A DNA stretch of 64,000 nucleotides from SAR92 clade bacterium H231. GTDB taxonomy: Bacteria; Pseudomonadota; Gammaproteobacteria; Pseudomonadales; Porticoccaceae. The notes under the pieces were generated by a model that worked only from the letters and a program-made list of their open reading frames with translations, did not search any database and was not told where the DNA came from. Made by a program: the position numbers and the translations under genes. The stretch is from assembly GCA_025153775.1 (NCBI GenBank), contig JAOALC010000001.1, positions 558,001-622,000 of the forward strand. The letters run 5' to 3'. This document shows, piece by piece, positions 7,663-15,626 of this stretch (within the stretch, counting starts at the first letter, position 1; every line of letters starts with the position of its first letter).

Positions 7663-9501
7663 ATGACTGGTTCCCATCTCAATCGCCGCCAACTGCTGAA
7701 GGGTTTCGGGGCTAGTCTGGGGGCTCTGGCTCTAAGGGGCTTTGAAGTCTATGCCGATGAACCATTCTATTTTACCCATGGCATTGCCAGCGGTGACCCG
7801 CTCGCCGACAGAGTTATTTTGTGGACTCGGCTGATTCCTGGGAATGGCCAGCACGCTGAGATTGACTGTCAGTGGCAGGTGGCAAAAGATGCCGAGTTTA
7901 AGCAGCTGGTCAGCTCTGGTTCTGCCTCCACCAGTGCCGCCAGAGATTACACCATCAAAGTAGATGCTGGAGGTCTTGCTCCAGGCAGCCAGTATTACTA
8001 TCGGTTTCTGCGCGACAGCATCAGTAGCCCAGTGGGCACAACTCGCACATTGCCCGAGGGGGATATCAGTGAATTCCGTCTCGGTGTCTGCTCCTGCTCC
8101 AACTACCCTCAGGGATACTTTAATACCTACCGCCATATGGCCAATACAGACTTAGATTTGGTGCTGCATCTGGGCGATTATATCTATGAATATGCCGAGG
8201 GGGTCTATGCTAATCCCGTGGCTACAGGCGAATTGGGCCGGCAGGTAGAGCCCGGCACTGAAATCCTCAGTATCGAAGACTATCGCATGCGCTACGGCCT
8301 GTATCGCACAGATGCAGATTTACAGGCAGTACATGCCCGACACCCATTCGTCACCGTCTGGGATGATCATGAGTTTGCCAATGACTGCTGGACTGAAGGG
8401 GCGGAAAATCACAATGAAGGCGAGGGTGATTTTGCTGCCCGAGCGCGGGCTGCTCGCCAGGCCTATCACGAATGGATGCCTATCCGCACCGCTGAGGCAG
8501 GAGATCAGGCGCCGATTTATCGCAGCTTTAAGATTGGCAATCTGGCCGATCTGATGATGTTGGATACCAGAATCCATGGCCGCGACCGGCCGCTCAACTA
8601 TGCCGTTGATCTACCTATGCGGTCCGCCCTCTATTATATGCATGCCAGTGGCCCCAGGTTGGTTACTGAGCAGCAGGGAGCACTAATTGCGGCGGACCAG
8701 CTGCAGCGGGTTAATCTGCCCTTTGATTTTTCTAGCGGTAAGCCTGTAGCCATTACGGACTACCGTCAGATCCAAAATTTGAGCCCTGAGACCTTGCCAG
8801 AGGGTTGGTACTATTTGCCCGATGCAGAGCGCTTTAAAACCCAGGCGCTGATTGATCCTGATCGACAGATGCTTGGAGCAGACCAGGAACAATGGTTGGG
8901 CGCAGAGTTACAGGCCAGCAAGCAGAGAGCCGCCACCTGGCAAATTCTCGGTCAGCAGGTGTTAATGGGCAAGCTTGAACTTCCGACACTCACCGATGAA
9001 GAGCTTAGGCTGGAGGAAACCAAGCCAGAGTATCGCCCTATCCTAAAGATGATGCAGACATTGGCCGGGGATAATCTACCTTTTAATCTCGATGCCTGGG
9101 ACGGTTACTGGGCCTGCCGTGAACGGGTTTTTGACGCGCTGCTTGAGCACGGGGTTAACCCTCTGGTACTGGCCGGTGATACCCATAATGCCTGGGCCTT
9201 TAATTTAGCTAATGATCAGGCTCAGCCTGTGGCTGTGGAGCTGGGTACGCCGGGGGTCAATAGCCCTGGCCTAGAAACCTACCTGGCAACAGAGCCTGAT
9301 GTGCTTGCCCGGGCCATGCAAGATGCCAGCTTAGAGCTTTATGCAGTGGATACAGCGCAGCGTGGCTGGTCAGAGGTAGTGCTGACCCCAGAGAGCGCGA
9401 CCAATCAATGGCATTTTGTCAGCACGGTGCTGGATAGAGACTTCACAGTGACCAGCGCAGACAAGCAGATTTGTATGGCAGGAGATAAGAAGTTCAGCTG
9501 A
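7663..9501 (+). CDS. phoD: PhoD-like alkaline phosphatase / phosphodiesterase, Tat-exported
   Basis: The 612-residue protein begins with a twin-arginine signal (NRRQLLKGF followed by a short hydrophobic stretch and an Ala-rich end), so it should be exported folded. An N-terminal PhoD beta domain (FTHGIASGDPLADRVILWTRL) is followed by a metallophosphatase core with LHLGDYIYEY, VWDDHEFAND and a late GDTHNAW metal motif. PhoD enzymes bind Ca and Fe and release phosphate from phosphomono- and diesters. No Pho box could be confirmed. It stands alone upstream of uvrC. At 612 residues it is longer than some PhoD proteins but within the family. Confidence 0.9.
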   Translation: MTGSHLNRRQLLKGFGASLGALALRGFEVYADEPFYFTHGIASGDPLADRVILWTRLIPGNGQHAEIDCQWQVAKDAEFKQLVSSGSASTSAARDYTIKVDAGGLAPGSQYYYRFLRDSISSPVGTTRTLPEGDISEFRLGVCSCSNYPQGYFNTYRHMANTDLDLVLHLGDYIYEYAEGVYANPVATGELGRQVEPGTEILSIEDYRMRYGLYRTDADLQAVHARHPFVTVWDDHEFANDCWTEGAENHNEGEGDFAARARAARQAYHEWMPIRTAEAGDQAPIYRSFKIGNLADLMMLDTRIHGRDRPLNYAVDLPMRSALYYMHASGPRLVTEQQGALIAADQLQRVNLPFDFSSGKPVAITDYRQIQNLSPETLPEGWYYLPDAERFKTQALIDPDRQMLGADQEQWLGAELQASKQRAATWQILGQQVLMGKLELPTLTDEELRLEETKPEYRPILKMMQTLAGDNLPFNLDAWDGYWACRERVFDALLEHGVNPLVLAGDTHNAWAFNLANDQAQPVAVELGTPGVNSPGLETYLATEPDVLARAMQDASLELYAVDTAQRGWSEVVLTPESATNQWHFVSTVLDRDFTVTSADKQICMAGDKKFS

Positions 9502-9543
9502 TAGGCTGATGCGGTGCATGCCAAGACCGGCTACAATCGCGCC

Positions 9544-11367
9544 ATGGCTTTTGATCACCAATCTTTTCTTGCATCCCTGACCGGCAGACCCGGCATCTAT
9601 CAGATGTTTGATGGCGACGGCGCTATTCTCTATGTGGGCAAGGCCAAAAATCTTAAAAAGCGCATTGGCAGCTATTTTCGCAAGACTGGTCTGACCCCCA
9701 AGACCGCGGCGCTGGTAAAGCGCATTGCCAAAATTGATGTCACAGTGACCGAGACTGAGACTGAAGCATTGATTCTCGAGCACAATCTGATCAAGCAGTA
9801 TCGTCCGCCCTATAATATTTTAATGCGCGACGATAAGAGCTATCCCTATATCTTTTTATCCGATCGCGACCAGTGGCCTCGCCTGGCCTTTCACCGTGGC
9901 CCCAAAAAGGCCAAGGGCACCTATTTTGGCCCGTTTCCCTCAGTACATGCAGTGCGTGACAGCATGAGCTTCTTGCAAAAGACCTTTAAAGTGCGCCAAT
10001 GTGAAGATGTATTTTTTAAAAACCGCTCCAGGCCATGCCTGCAGTACCAGATTAAGCGCTGCACTGCGCCCTGTGTAGAGTTTGTGAACCCTGAGGACTA
10101 CAGCGCTGACGTAGAGTTAACCCGGCTCTATCTGGATGGCAAGGCAGATAAGATTCTCAAGCAGCTAGAGCGGGATATGGAGTCTGCCTCAGCTGATTTG
10201 CAGTTTGAAAAAGCCGCCGAACATCGCGACCAAATCTCCGCGCTGCGTACAGTGCAGGCCCAGCAGATGATAGAAAAGGGCAAGGGCACCATTGATGTGG
10301 TCGCCGGCGCTGTTACCAATGGTCAGGCCTGTGTGCATATGCTGTACGTTCGCCAGGGTCGAATACTAGGTAGCCGCAGCTATTACCCCAAGGCACCGCT
10401 GGCCGAGGAGGTTGCAGAGCTACTTGGCGAATTTTTACCCCATCTGTATCTGGATGGCGCTGGACGGCCAGATCTGCCCAAAGAGATTCTGGTCAATGCG
10501 CCTATAGAGGGGGCAGAGGCGCTCACTGAAGCGCTGCAGACCAGAGTAGGGCGCAATATTGAGATACGAGATTCAGTGCGCGGCTTCAGAGCCAAGTGGA
10601 TCGAGCTGGCTCAACGTACTGCAGAGCAAAACCTCACCGCCAGGCTAGCGTCGAAAAAGACCATAGAGCAGCGCTTTGAATCACTGCGCGACACGGTTGG
10701 TTTGGAGCAGACCCCGCAGCGACTGGAGTGCTTTGATATCAGTCATAGCAGCGGGGAAGCAGTGGTTGCCTCCTGTGTGGTATTTGATGCCAATGGTGCG
10801 CTGAAGAGTGATTATCGACGCTTTAATATAGAAGGCATTACCGATGGCGATGATTATGCGGCTATGGAGCAGGCAATTCGCCGACGCTATACCAGATTGA
10901 TGAAAGGCGAGGGCAAGTTGCCCGATATTCTGCTGATTGACGGCGGCAAAGGACAGATTGGTATAGCTAAAAATGTATTGGCCGATCTGGGCGTAGTCGG
11001 GGTAATAGTGCTGGGGGTGGCCAAGGGCACCACCAGAAAGCCTGGTCTGGAAACCCTAATATTAGCTGACCAGAATAACAAGGTAATAGCTAGGCCCCAG
11101 CAGGCGGCCCTGCACCTTATTCAGCAGATTCGTGACGAGGCGCATCGCTTTGCAATTACCGGCCACAAGGCGCGTCGAGATAAAAAGCGTCGCACCTCAC
11201 CCCTGGAGGGGATTGCCGGCGTGGGACCCAGCAGGCGCCGAGATTTGCTCAAGCATTTCGGTGGTATTGGCGAGGTTAAAAAAGCCAGTGTTGCGGATTT
11301 AATGAAGGTTGATAATATAAACAAAAAGGTAGCTGAAGCTATTTACAGTGCCCTGTACAATGATTAA
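9544..11367 (+). CDS. uvrC: UvrABC system protein C
   Basis: The 607-residue product has the complete UvrC order: an N-terminal GIY-YIG nuclease (RPGIYQMFDGDGAILYVGKAKNLKKR), a Cys-rich region (CLQYQIKRCTAPC), the UVR motif around residue 205 (LQFEKAAEHRDQI), the RNase H-like domain (ECFDISHSSGE; DILLIDGGKGQ) and C-terminal helix-hairpin-helix motifs (LEGIAGVGPSRRRDLLKHFGG). It makes both incisions in nucleotide excision repair. I set the start at the ATG at 9544 because homologues begin just before FDHQSFLA; an in-frame GTG at 9514 is less likely. pgsA follows, as in many gammaproteobacteria. Confidence 0.97.
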   Translation: MAFDHQSFLASLTGRPGIYQMFDGDGAILYVGKAKNLKKRIGSYFRKTGLTPKTAALVKRIAKIDVTVTETETEALILEHNLIKQYRPPYNILMRDDKSYPYIFLSDRDQWPRLAFHRGPKKAKGTYFGPFPSVHAVRDSMSFLQKTFKVRQCEDVFFKNRSRPCLQYQIKRCTAPCVEFVNPEDYSADVELTRLYLDGKADKILKQLERDMESASADLQFEKAAEHRDQISALRTVQAQQMIEKGKGTIDVVAGAVTNGQACVHMLYVRQGRILGSRSYYPKAPLAEEVAELLGEFLPHLYLDGAGRPDLPKEILVNAPIEGAEALTEALQTRVGRNIEIRDSVRGFRAKWIELAQRTAEQNLTARLASKKTIEQRFESLRDTVGLEQTPQRLECFDISHSSGEAVVASCVVFDANGALKSDYRRFNIEGITDGDDYAAMEQAIRRRYTRLMKGEGKLPDILLIDGGKGQIGIAKNVLADLGVVGVIVLGVAKGTTRKPGLETLILADQNNKVIARPQQAALHLIQQIRDEAHRFAITGHKARRDKKRRTSPLEGIAGVGPSRRRDLLKHFGGIGEVKKASVADLMKVDNINKKVAEAIYSALYND

Positions 11368-11414
11368 CGTGACGTCCCCTAGTCGTCAATAAAGATGGAA
11401 AATTAGAAAAGTCT

Positions 11415-11975
11415 ATGTGGAATCTGCCCAATATACTGACACTGATGCGTATCGCCCTAATCCCAGTGTTTATTGTTGTCTATTACCTGCCCTGGGAATG
11501 GCATCACTTTGCCTCTGCCGCTATTTTTGGGCTGGCGGCGCTGACCGATTGGGTCGATGGCTACCTGGCTCGCAAGTTTAATCAGGTGACGCCCTTTGGC
11601 GCCTTCCTCGACCCGGTTGCAGATAAGCTGATTGTAGTTGCTGCGCTGGTGTTGCTGTTAGAGGTACATTCAACACCCTGGTTTGCGCTGCCGGTGATTG
11701 TCATTATAGGTCGCGAGATCGTTATATCCGCGCTGCGGGAATGGATGTCAGAGCTGGGCTCCAGGGGCAGTGTTGCGGTCTCTATGATGGGCAAGATTAA
11801 AACCTGGGTGCAGATGGCGGCTGTAGCCATACTGTTGCTGGCAAAACCAGAGCAGGAGCTGCTGACTACTGTGGGTTTTGTGGCTATTTATGCGGCTGCG
11901 ATAATGACTCTGTGGTCTATGGTGCAGTACCTTGTGCTCGCCTGGCCTCAATTGAGTGCTGAGGCCGAGAAGTAG
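11415..11975 (+). CDS. pgsA: CDP-diacylglycerol-glycerol-3-phosphate 3-phosphatidyltransferase
   Basis: The 186-residue integral membrane enzyme starts MWNLPNILTLMRI, typical for PgsA. It carries the full CDP-alcohol phosphotransferase signature D-G-x2-A-R-x8-G-x3-D-x3-D in TDWVDGYLARKF...FGAFLDPVADK, and several hydrophobic helices. It makes phosphatidylglycerol phosphate, committed to acidic phospholipids. It follows uvrC by 47 bases and precedes tRNA genes, the order known from E. coli and relatives (there glyW-cysT-leuZ; here no tRNA-Gly is seen). Confidence 0.97.
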   Translation: MWNLPNILTLMRIALIPVFIVVYYLPWEWHHFASAAIFGLAALTDWVDGYLARKFNQVTPFGAFLDPVADKLIVVAALVLLLEVHSTPWFALPVIVIIGREIVISALREWMSELGSRGSVAVSMMGKIKTWVQMAAVAILLLAKPEQELLTTVGFVAIYAAAIMTLWSMVQYLVLAWPQLSAEAEK

Positions 11976-12003
11976 TTGATTTATTGCTGGTAATCCCTAG
12001 AAT
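11976..12003 (+). promoter_or_regulatory. Candidate promoter of tRNA-Cys
   Basis: TTGATT (11976-11981) and TAGAAT (11998-12003) are separated by 16 bp, followed by a GC-rich AGCCGCG stretch of the kind seen in stringently controlled stable-RNA promoters. The tRNA begins about 55 bases after the expected start. Prediction by eye. Confidence 0.4.
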
Positions 12004-12065
12004 AGCCGCGTCTGAGTCAACGCTGACTTAGGCTCTGTCTGAAATTTGAAATGCGGTCTTTTTAA

Positions 12066-12139
12066 GGCGCCGTAGCAAAGTGGTAATGCAGTGGACTGCA
12101 ACTCCGCCATCGTCGGTTCGATTCCGACCGGCGCCTCCA
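12066..12139 (+). tRNA. tRNA-Cys(GCA)
   Basis: The 74-nt gene includes an encoded CCA. The acceptor arms GGCGCCG and CGGCGCC pair, the D arm has the short loop usual for tRNA-Cys, the anticodon loop contains GCA and the T arm has GGTTCGATTCC. A 10-bp inverted repeat (12044-12053 with 12138-12147) flanks the gene and could form a long stem closing the precursor. It lies after pgsA as in the gammaproteobacterial glyW-cysT-leuZ region. Confidence 0.95.
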
Positions 12140-12199
12140 TTTCAAATCTGTCTGTTTAATTCTTGAAGGGGCTCTGTACTGGGGCCAGTCCTGGTTACT

Positions 12200-12370
12200 T
12201 TAGCTGATCAGTTTGATAGCTAGTTCGCCAATCTGGGATAGCTCTGAGGAAATACTCTCCAAAGGTACGGCAAGCCCAGTAGATGCAACCACCAAAAGCA
12301 CGCCAAACACCAGAGCTACCAGCATCAATATACTGGTGATATAGGTGAAATTAAAAATCTTCTCTTTCAT
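12200..12370 (-). CDS. Hypothetical small single-pass membrane protein
   Basis: Starting at the ATG at 12370 the frame gives 56 residues: a short polar MKEKIFNF head, one strongly hydrophobic segment (about residues 9-33, ILMLVALVFGVLLVVAS) and a mildly acidic tail. A TTG at 12415 would extend it by 15 residues but its AGGA is too close. There is no strong ribosome site for the ATG. Composition is convincing for a membrane peptide, but no family is recognised and it may not be expressed. Confidence 0.4.
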   Translation of the reverse strand: MKEKIFNFTYITSILMLVALVFGVLLVVASTGLAVPLESISSELSQIGELAIKLIS

Positions 12371-12470
12371 AGTAAAACTGTAACCAATTTTTTGTAGTAC
12401 CCAGTTGCAAGACAAATCCTGCGGGGGGACCTTATATTAGCGATTGGATCAGTGCTCACTCGGCAAACAG

Positions 12471-12497
12471 CGACAAAGTATTGACATTTGACGACAA
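12471..12497 (+). promoter_or_regulatory. Candidate AraC-type operator overlapping the promoter of its own gene
   Basis: The segment contains CGACA-N5-TTGACATTT-N3-GACAA, with three GACA elements starting at 12472, 12483 and 12493 (11- and 10-bp spacing, one helical turn). The TTGACA (12481-12486) also serves as a consensus -35 with TAGTAT at 12503-12508 (16-bp spacer) 34 bases before the AraC gene. The same spaced pattern is found at 20208-20234. Sequence match seen; binding by the AraC protein inferred. Confidence 0.55.
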
Positions 12498-12541
12498 AAG
12501 CCTAGTATTCCTTTCAATTATGTAATGTATAGGCAAAAAAA

Positions 12542-13552
12542 ATGGCAATGGTGCGAGCCGCAGTAATGGCGGGCTTTGACAATCAGGTGCGGCACCTCAA
12601 GGCCGACCCCGAAAAAATATTGCGGGACAACGGGTTTACATCCGGTTTTTCCTCTGAATGCGATCCAGATGAATTGCTGCCCTATGATCGGATCGAGCAG
12701 TTGTTGCAGGCTGCGGCTGATGCTACCCACTGCCCTCATTTTGCCGCTATGCTGGGTATTCAGCAAAATATTAATCTTCTGGGGGTGGTCGGCGATTTAA
12801 TGTTGCAATCCAACGATGTGCGCACCGCACTGCTAGAGCTAGTTGATCATTTATTGCTGCATATTCAAGGGCCTATTAATGGCGCATTGCAATGTTTTGG
12901 CAATCAGGCCTACCTCAGTTACCACAACGCCTCCCAAACCCAGCTTCGCAAGCAGTCAGATGAATTGGCTATGGCTCACAGTATTATTATTATGCAGGCA
13001 CTCTGTGGCCTAGACTGGAGACCCACCAGAGTCTGTTTTTGTCACCAGGCTCCTGAAAACCAAAGACCCTATCAAAAGTTATTTAAAGCGCCTGTGTTCT
13101 TTGGTCAGGAGCGGACTGAGATGGTTTTTCCAAAGCACTGGTTGAATGCGCCCATTATTCAGACAGACCCAGCTCTGAATATGATTCTGAGTACTCATAT
13201 CAATCAACCTGAGCAAAATATACCGCGCAATTTCTGTGATGAGGTGGTCTGCCTGATCAAAGACTTACTACCGCTGGGGCCCTGTGGTTTAGAAACTGTG
13301 GCAGACCGGTTAGCCGTGCATCAGCGCACCTTGCAGCGCACGCTAAAGGAAGAGGGCAGTTCATTCTCCGATTTACTGGAGTCCGTTCGCCAGGAGATAG
13401 CCACAGAGCGTCTGCGCAACTCTAATATATCCATTATCCAGCTCTCAGATTACCTGGGCTATGCAGACAATACGGCATTTACCCGCGCTTTTAAGCGCTG
13501 GTTCGGCAGCACACCCAGAGAGTGGAGAAAAACTGTCAATAGCGGCGGCTGA
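12542..13552 (+). CDS. AraC-family transcriptional regulator (PF12625-type sensor domain)
   Basis: The 336-residue protein has an N-terminal arabinose-binding-like sensor domain of the OruR/ArgR type (LRDNGF...LLPYDRIEQLLQAAADAT...GVVGDLMLQSNDVRTAL) and two C-terminal helix-turn-helix motifs (LETVADRLAVHQRTLQRTLKEEG; IIQLSDYLGYADNTAFTRAFKRWFGSTPREWR). It sits between tRNA-Cys and tRNA-Leu, an unusual place. Its own promoter carries a three-element GACA site that recurs in front of the fatty acid desaturase / HMGR pair, suggesting autoregulation and lipid-gene targets. Confidence 0.92.
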   Translation: MAMVRAAVMAGFDNQVRHLKADPEKILRDNGFTSGFSSECDPDELLPYDRIEQLLQAAADATHCPHFAAMLGIQQNINLLGVVGDLMLQSNDVRTALLELVDHLLLHIQGPINGALQCFGNQAYLSYHNASQTQLRKQSDELAMAHSIIIMQALCGLDWRPTRVCFCHQAPENQRPYQKLFKAPVFFGQERTEMVFPKHWLNAPIIQTDPALNMILSTHINQPEQNIPRNFCDEVVCLIKDLLPLGPCGLETVADRLAVHQRTLQRTLKEEGSSFSDLLESVRQEIATERLRNSNISIIQLSDYLGYADNTAFTRAFKRWFGSTPREWRKTVNSGG

Positions 13553-13556
13553 GGCG

Positions 13557-13586
13557 TTCCCATTGGGGATAATGATCATGTATACT
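13557..13586 (+). promoter_or_regulatory. Candidate promoter of the tRNA-Leu transcript
   Basis: TTCCCA (13557-13562) and TATACT (13581-13586, preceded by TG) are 18 bp apart, followed by GCCGCCCC, a GC-rich discriminator typical of stable RNA genes. Transcription from here would cross both 144-bp repeats before reaching tRNA-Leu. Prediction by eye. Confidence 0.5.
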
Positions 13587-13639
13587 GCCGCCCCTCAGCA
13601 AACCGCTGCTGATAAAAGTCCATCACAGTCTGTTTAGAC

Positions 13640-13783
13640 ACCCGGGTGGCGAAATTGGTAGACGAAAAGCAGGATGCTCAAGTGTCGCGATAGGCAGGAC
13701 GCCGGTAGCGACCGCAACGCCAGTCTGAAAGACTGGTAGAACAATCAGTTCATATAGATGATGCAAAGCCCACCTTGCTAGAC
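13640..13783 (+). repeat. 144-bp direct repeat, copy 1, starting with a tRNA-Leu 5' fragment
   Basis: The unit starts with the first part of tRNA-Leu (CCCGGGTGGCGAAATTGGTA and on to GACG, 24 bases), then continues with 119 unrelated bases: a small GCAGGATGC hairpin, a GTCGC...GCGAC stem and a strong CCAGTCT-GAA-AGACTGG hairpin. It differs from copy 2 at two positions. It lacks the anticodon arm, T arm and 3' acceptor, so it is not a tRNA gene. Confidence 0.9.
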
Positions 13784-13927
13784 GCCCGGGTGGCGAAATT
13801 GGTAGACGAAGAGCAGGATGCTCAAGTGTCGCGATAGGCAGGACGCCGGTAGCGACCGCAACGCCAGTCTGAAAGACTGGTAGAACAATCAGTTCATATA
13901 GATGATGCAAAGCCCACCTTGCTAGAC
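13784..13927 (+). repeat. 144-bp direct repeat, copy 2, starting with a tRNA-Leu 5' fragment
   Basis: Second unit, in exact 144-bp register with copy 1 and with the intact tRNA-Leu gene that begins at 13928. It ends CACCTTGCTAGAC directly before the tRNA. The first 25 bases equal the 5' end of tRNA-Leu. The arrangement resembles, in mirror image, the E. coli tyrT repeats that carry the 3' end of tRNA-Tyr. Confidence 0.9.
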
Positions 13928-14014
13928 GCCCGGGTGGCGAAATTGGTAGACGCAACGGACTTAAAATCCGTCGGTAGCAATACCGTGCCGGTTCAAGTCC
14001 GGCCCCGGGCACCA
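13928..14014 (+). tRNA. tRNA-Leu(UAA)
   Basis: The 87-nt class II tRNA has acceptor arms GCCCGGG/CCCGGGC, the D-arm TGGCGAAATTGGTAGAC typical of tRNA-Leu, anticodon stem ACGGA/TCCGT with loop CTTAAAA (anticodon TAA), a long variable arm, T arm GGTTCAAGTCC and encoded CCA. It is the third copy of the 5' sequence shared with the two upstream 144-bp repeats, and the only complete one. Position after pgsA and tRNA-Cys matches leuZ of E. coli. Confidence 0.96.
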
Positions 14015-14046
14015 TCTGCAGCTTTACACATAGGATTACAGAGCCC

Positions 14047-15255
14047 TTATTGGGTAAGAAATTTACCGTTTGCCCATTGACCTCGGAAAATCCTTCCATC
14101 GGGATAGGTTAATGAGCCCTCACCATGCTCCTCATCATCTTTGAATTCACCAACATATTTTTTCCCATCTGGCCATGTGTAGGTACCCCAGCCATGCCTT
14201 TTGCTATTTTGGAACTCCCCAACATATTTGTGGCCATTAGCTGATTCAAATACTCCTTGGCCACTTATCTGGCCAGCCTTAAATTGGCCAACGAATGTGG
14301 TGCCGTCCGCCAAAGAATAGGCGCCGCGTCCATGAACCTTATCATCCATCCAATGGCCAACATATTTTCTTCCATCAGCCCAGTTGTAGCTTCCATCGCC
14401 ATTGACACAATCGCCACTTACACAACCTATCAATGAATTTTGCCCAGAAGATGTCCCGTTGGAATAGGAATCAAATGCAGCAAGCCTCTCAGGCCCGCTT
14501 GGGTGGCTGGAACTTTGCCCAGACCTAAGCTCAGTTGAATCTGCACCTATGAATAATATGACTTGTCTGGCGGCCAACTCATCATAACCAGCTAAGTTAA
14601 TTAGTTTGAGTCCTAATCTATCGGCTTCTGATTCCTGATCGACTGAGTAAGTTAATCTCCCCGCCTCTCGACCAGACGCATAACCATCCTCGACAGCGTC
14701 CTCAATAACATCATCTAATACTGCGTCACTCACACCAAGACCCGCAGCAATGGCGCCCACTAAGATGCCAGACAGCAACCCAGTTGTAGCGCCCATTATT
14801 TCGCTATTCACTATATCTTCCATTCCATGATTCAGGATATGGTGGCTCATCTCGTGGGCTAATATAAAAGCGACTTCATCGTCTGATTTAGTATATTTAA
14901 ACACTTCGCTATGAAACGTAATGTCGCCCGCTGGTGTTATATATGCGTTAAAGTTTTCATCATCAACTACATTCAGTGTCCAACTACTACAGGACGATTC
15001 GAGCCATTTTTCGCCATTTTCAAGGCAGGCTGTTTTGGCGTGAGGTTCTAGTCGGCTATAGATCCTTGATAGAACAAGATCTGGCTCCTCCTGAATATCC
15101 TGAGGAGTTCGCTCTATTTGACTGGCTATTTCATTGCGCTTGATCTCAAGAGTCGCCTCGTTAAACTGGGGCATATACTGCGTAGGAGAGCATCCAATGA
15201 CTGCAGATGAAATAACAATAACAAAGCATCGATACAGTATTCGTTCAAAACTCAT
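14047..15255 (-). CDS. M48-family metalloprotease lipoprotein with C-terminal MORN repeats
   Basis: The 402-residue protein (ATG at 15255 with GAGG upstream) has a lipoprotein signal ending VIGC. Residues around 130-150 carry the zinc protease motif HEMSHH inside FILAHEMSHHILNHG, followed by a small Gly/Ala-rich hydrophobic segment and the third ligand region ESEADRLGLKLINLAGYD: a BepA/LoiP-like M48 peptidase. The last third has about five MORN repeats (Y-x-G-x-[FW]-x5-G-x-G pattern, e.g. KYVGEFQNSKRHGWG). M48 lipoproteins act in envelope quality control; the MORN tail could bind membrane or partner proteins. The fusion is unusual. Confidence 0.88.
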   Translation of the reverse strand: MSFERILYRCFVIVISSAVIGCSPTQYMPQFNEATLEIKRNEIASQIERTPQDIQEEPDLVLSRIYSRLEPHAKTACLENGEKWLESSCSSWTLNVVDDENFNAYITPAGDITFHSEVFKYTKSDDEVAFILAHEMSHHILNHGMEDIVNSEIMGATTGLLSGILVGAIAAGLGVSDAVLDDVIEDAVEDGYASGREAGRLTYSVDQESEADRLGLKLINLAGYDELAARQVILFIGADSTELRSGQSSSHPSGPERLAAFDSYSNGTSSGQNSLIGCVSGDCVNGDGSYNWADGRKYVGHWMDDKVHGRGAYSLADGTTFVGQFKAGQISGQGVFESANGHKYVGEFQNSKRHGWGTYTWPDGKKYVGEFKDDEEHGEGSLTYPDGRIFRGQWANGKFLTQ

Positions 15256-15298
15256 TAACAATCGCCTCACATCAAATTACCAGGAAGTGTCGGCAATA

Positions 15299-15326
15299 AT
15301 CATATAGTAAAGGCGTAGTTCTGCAA
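15299..15326 (-). promoter_or_regulatory. Candidate promoter of the M48-MORN gene
   Basis: On the minus strand TTGCAG (15321-15326) and TATGAT (15299-15304) are 16 bp apart, 44 bases upstream of the ATG at 15255. Prediction by eye. Confidence 0.4.
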
Positions 15327-15521
15327 CATTGTATAGATGATGAACAACACGTTGCTTTTCTGAATGGTCACTGAGCCTTACGCACAGACTCTTTAGCCTA
15401 GGTAGTGTTTTTAGTTTGCGCTGCTGTGATTTGAAGCTGCCTCTCGACATTTGTATTCGGCAGAGCTATTTGCAATTACTTGGCACTATAGCCCTGAGTA
15501 ATGGCAGGTCATTTTATTGGT

Positions 15522-15550
15522 TTGAAGCGTTGGCATTTAGCTCATATACT
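15522..15550 (+). promoter_or_regulatory. Candidate promoter of the PhyH-family gene
   Basis: TTGAAG (15522-15527) and TATACT (15545-15550) have the ideal 17-bp spacer. Transcription would start near 15557, which supports the ATG at 15627 as the start of the oxygenase gene. Apart from this and the divergent promoter, the gene-free stretch 15256-15626 shows nothing else recognisable. Confidence 0.5.
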
Positions 15551-15626
15551 CAGGCTCATTAGAAAAGACTCCAGGGTGCAGAGCTCACTACCGGGGCGAA
15601 TGCACCACAATAATAAGAGTGATTTT

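Noticed and set aside
13640-13927. Integration (att) sites or extra tRNA genes
   Set aside because: The repeats contain only the tRNA 5' part and no anticodon, T arm or acceptor 3' end; integrases normally use the tRNA 3' end, and no integrase or mobile gene is nearby.
13623-14099. 158-residue leftward frame with two repeated blocks
   Set aside because: It is the antisense of tRNA-Leu and its 144-bp repeats. The GAGLEPAR...SPLRLPIS sequence is the well-known false translation of tRNA-Leu; the repeat length divides by three, which keeps the frame open.
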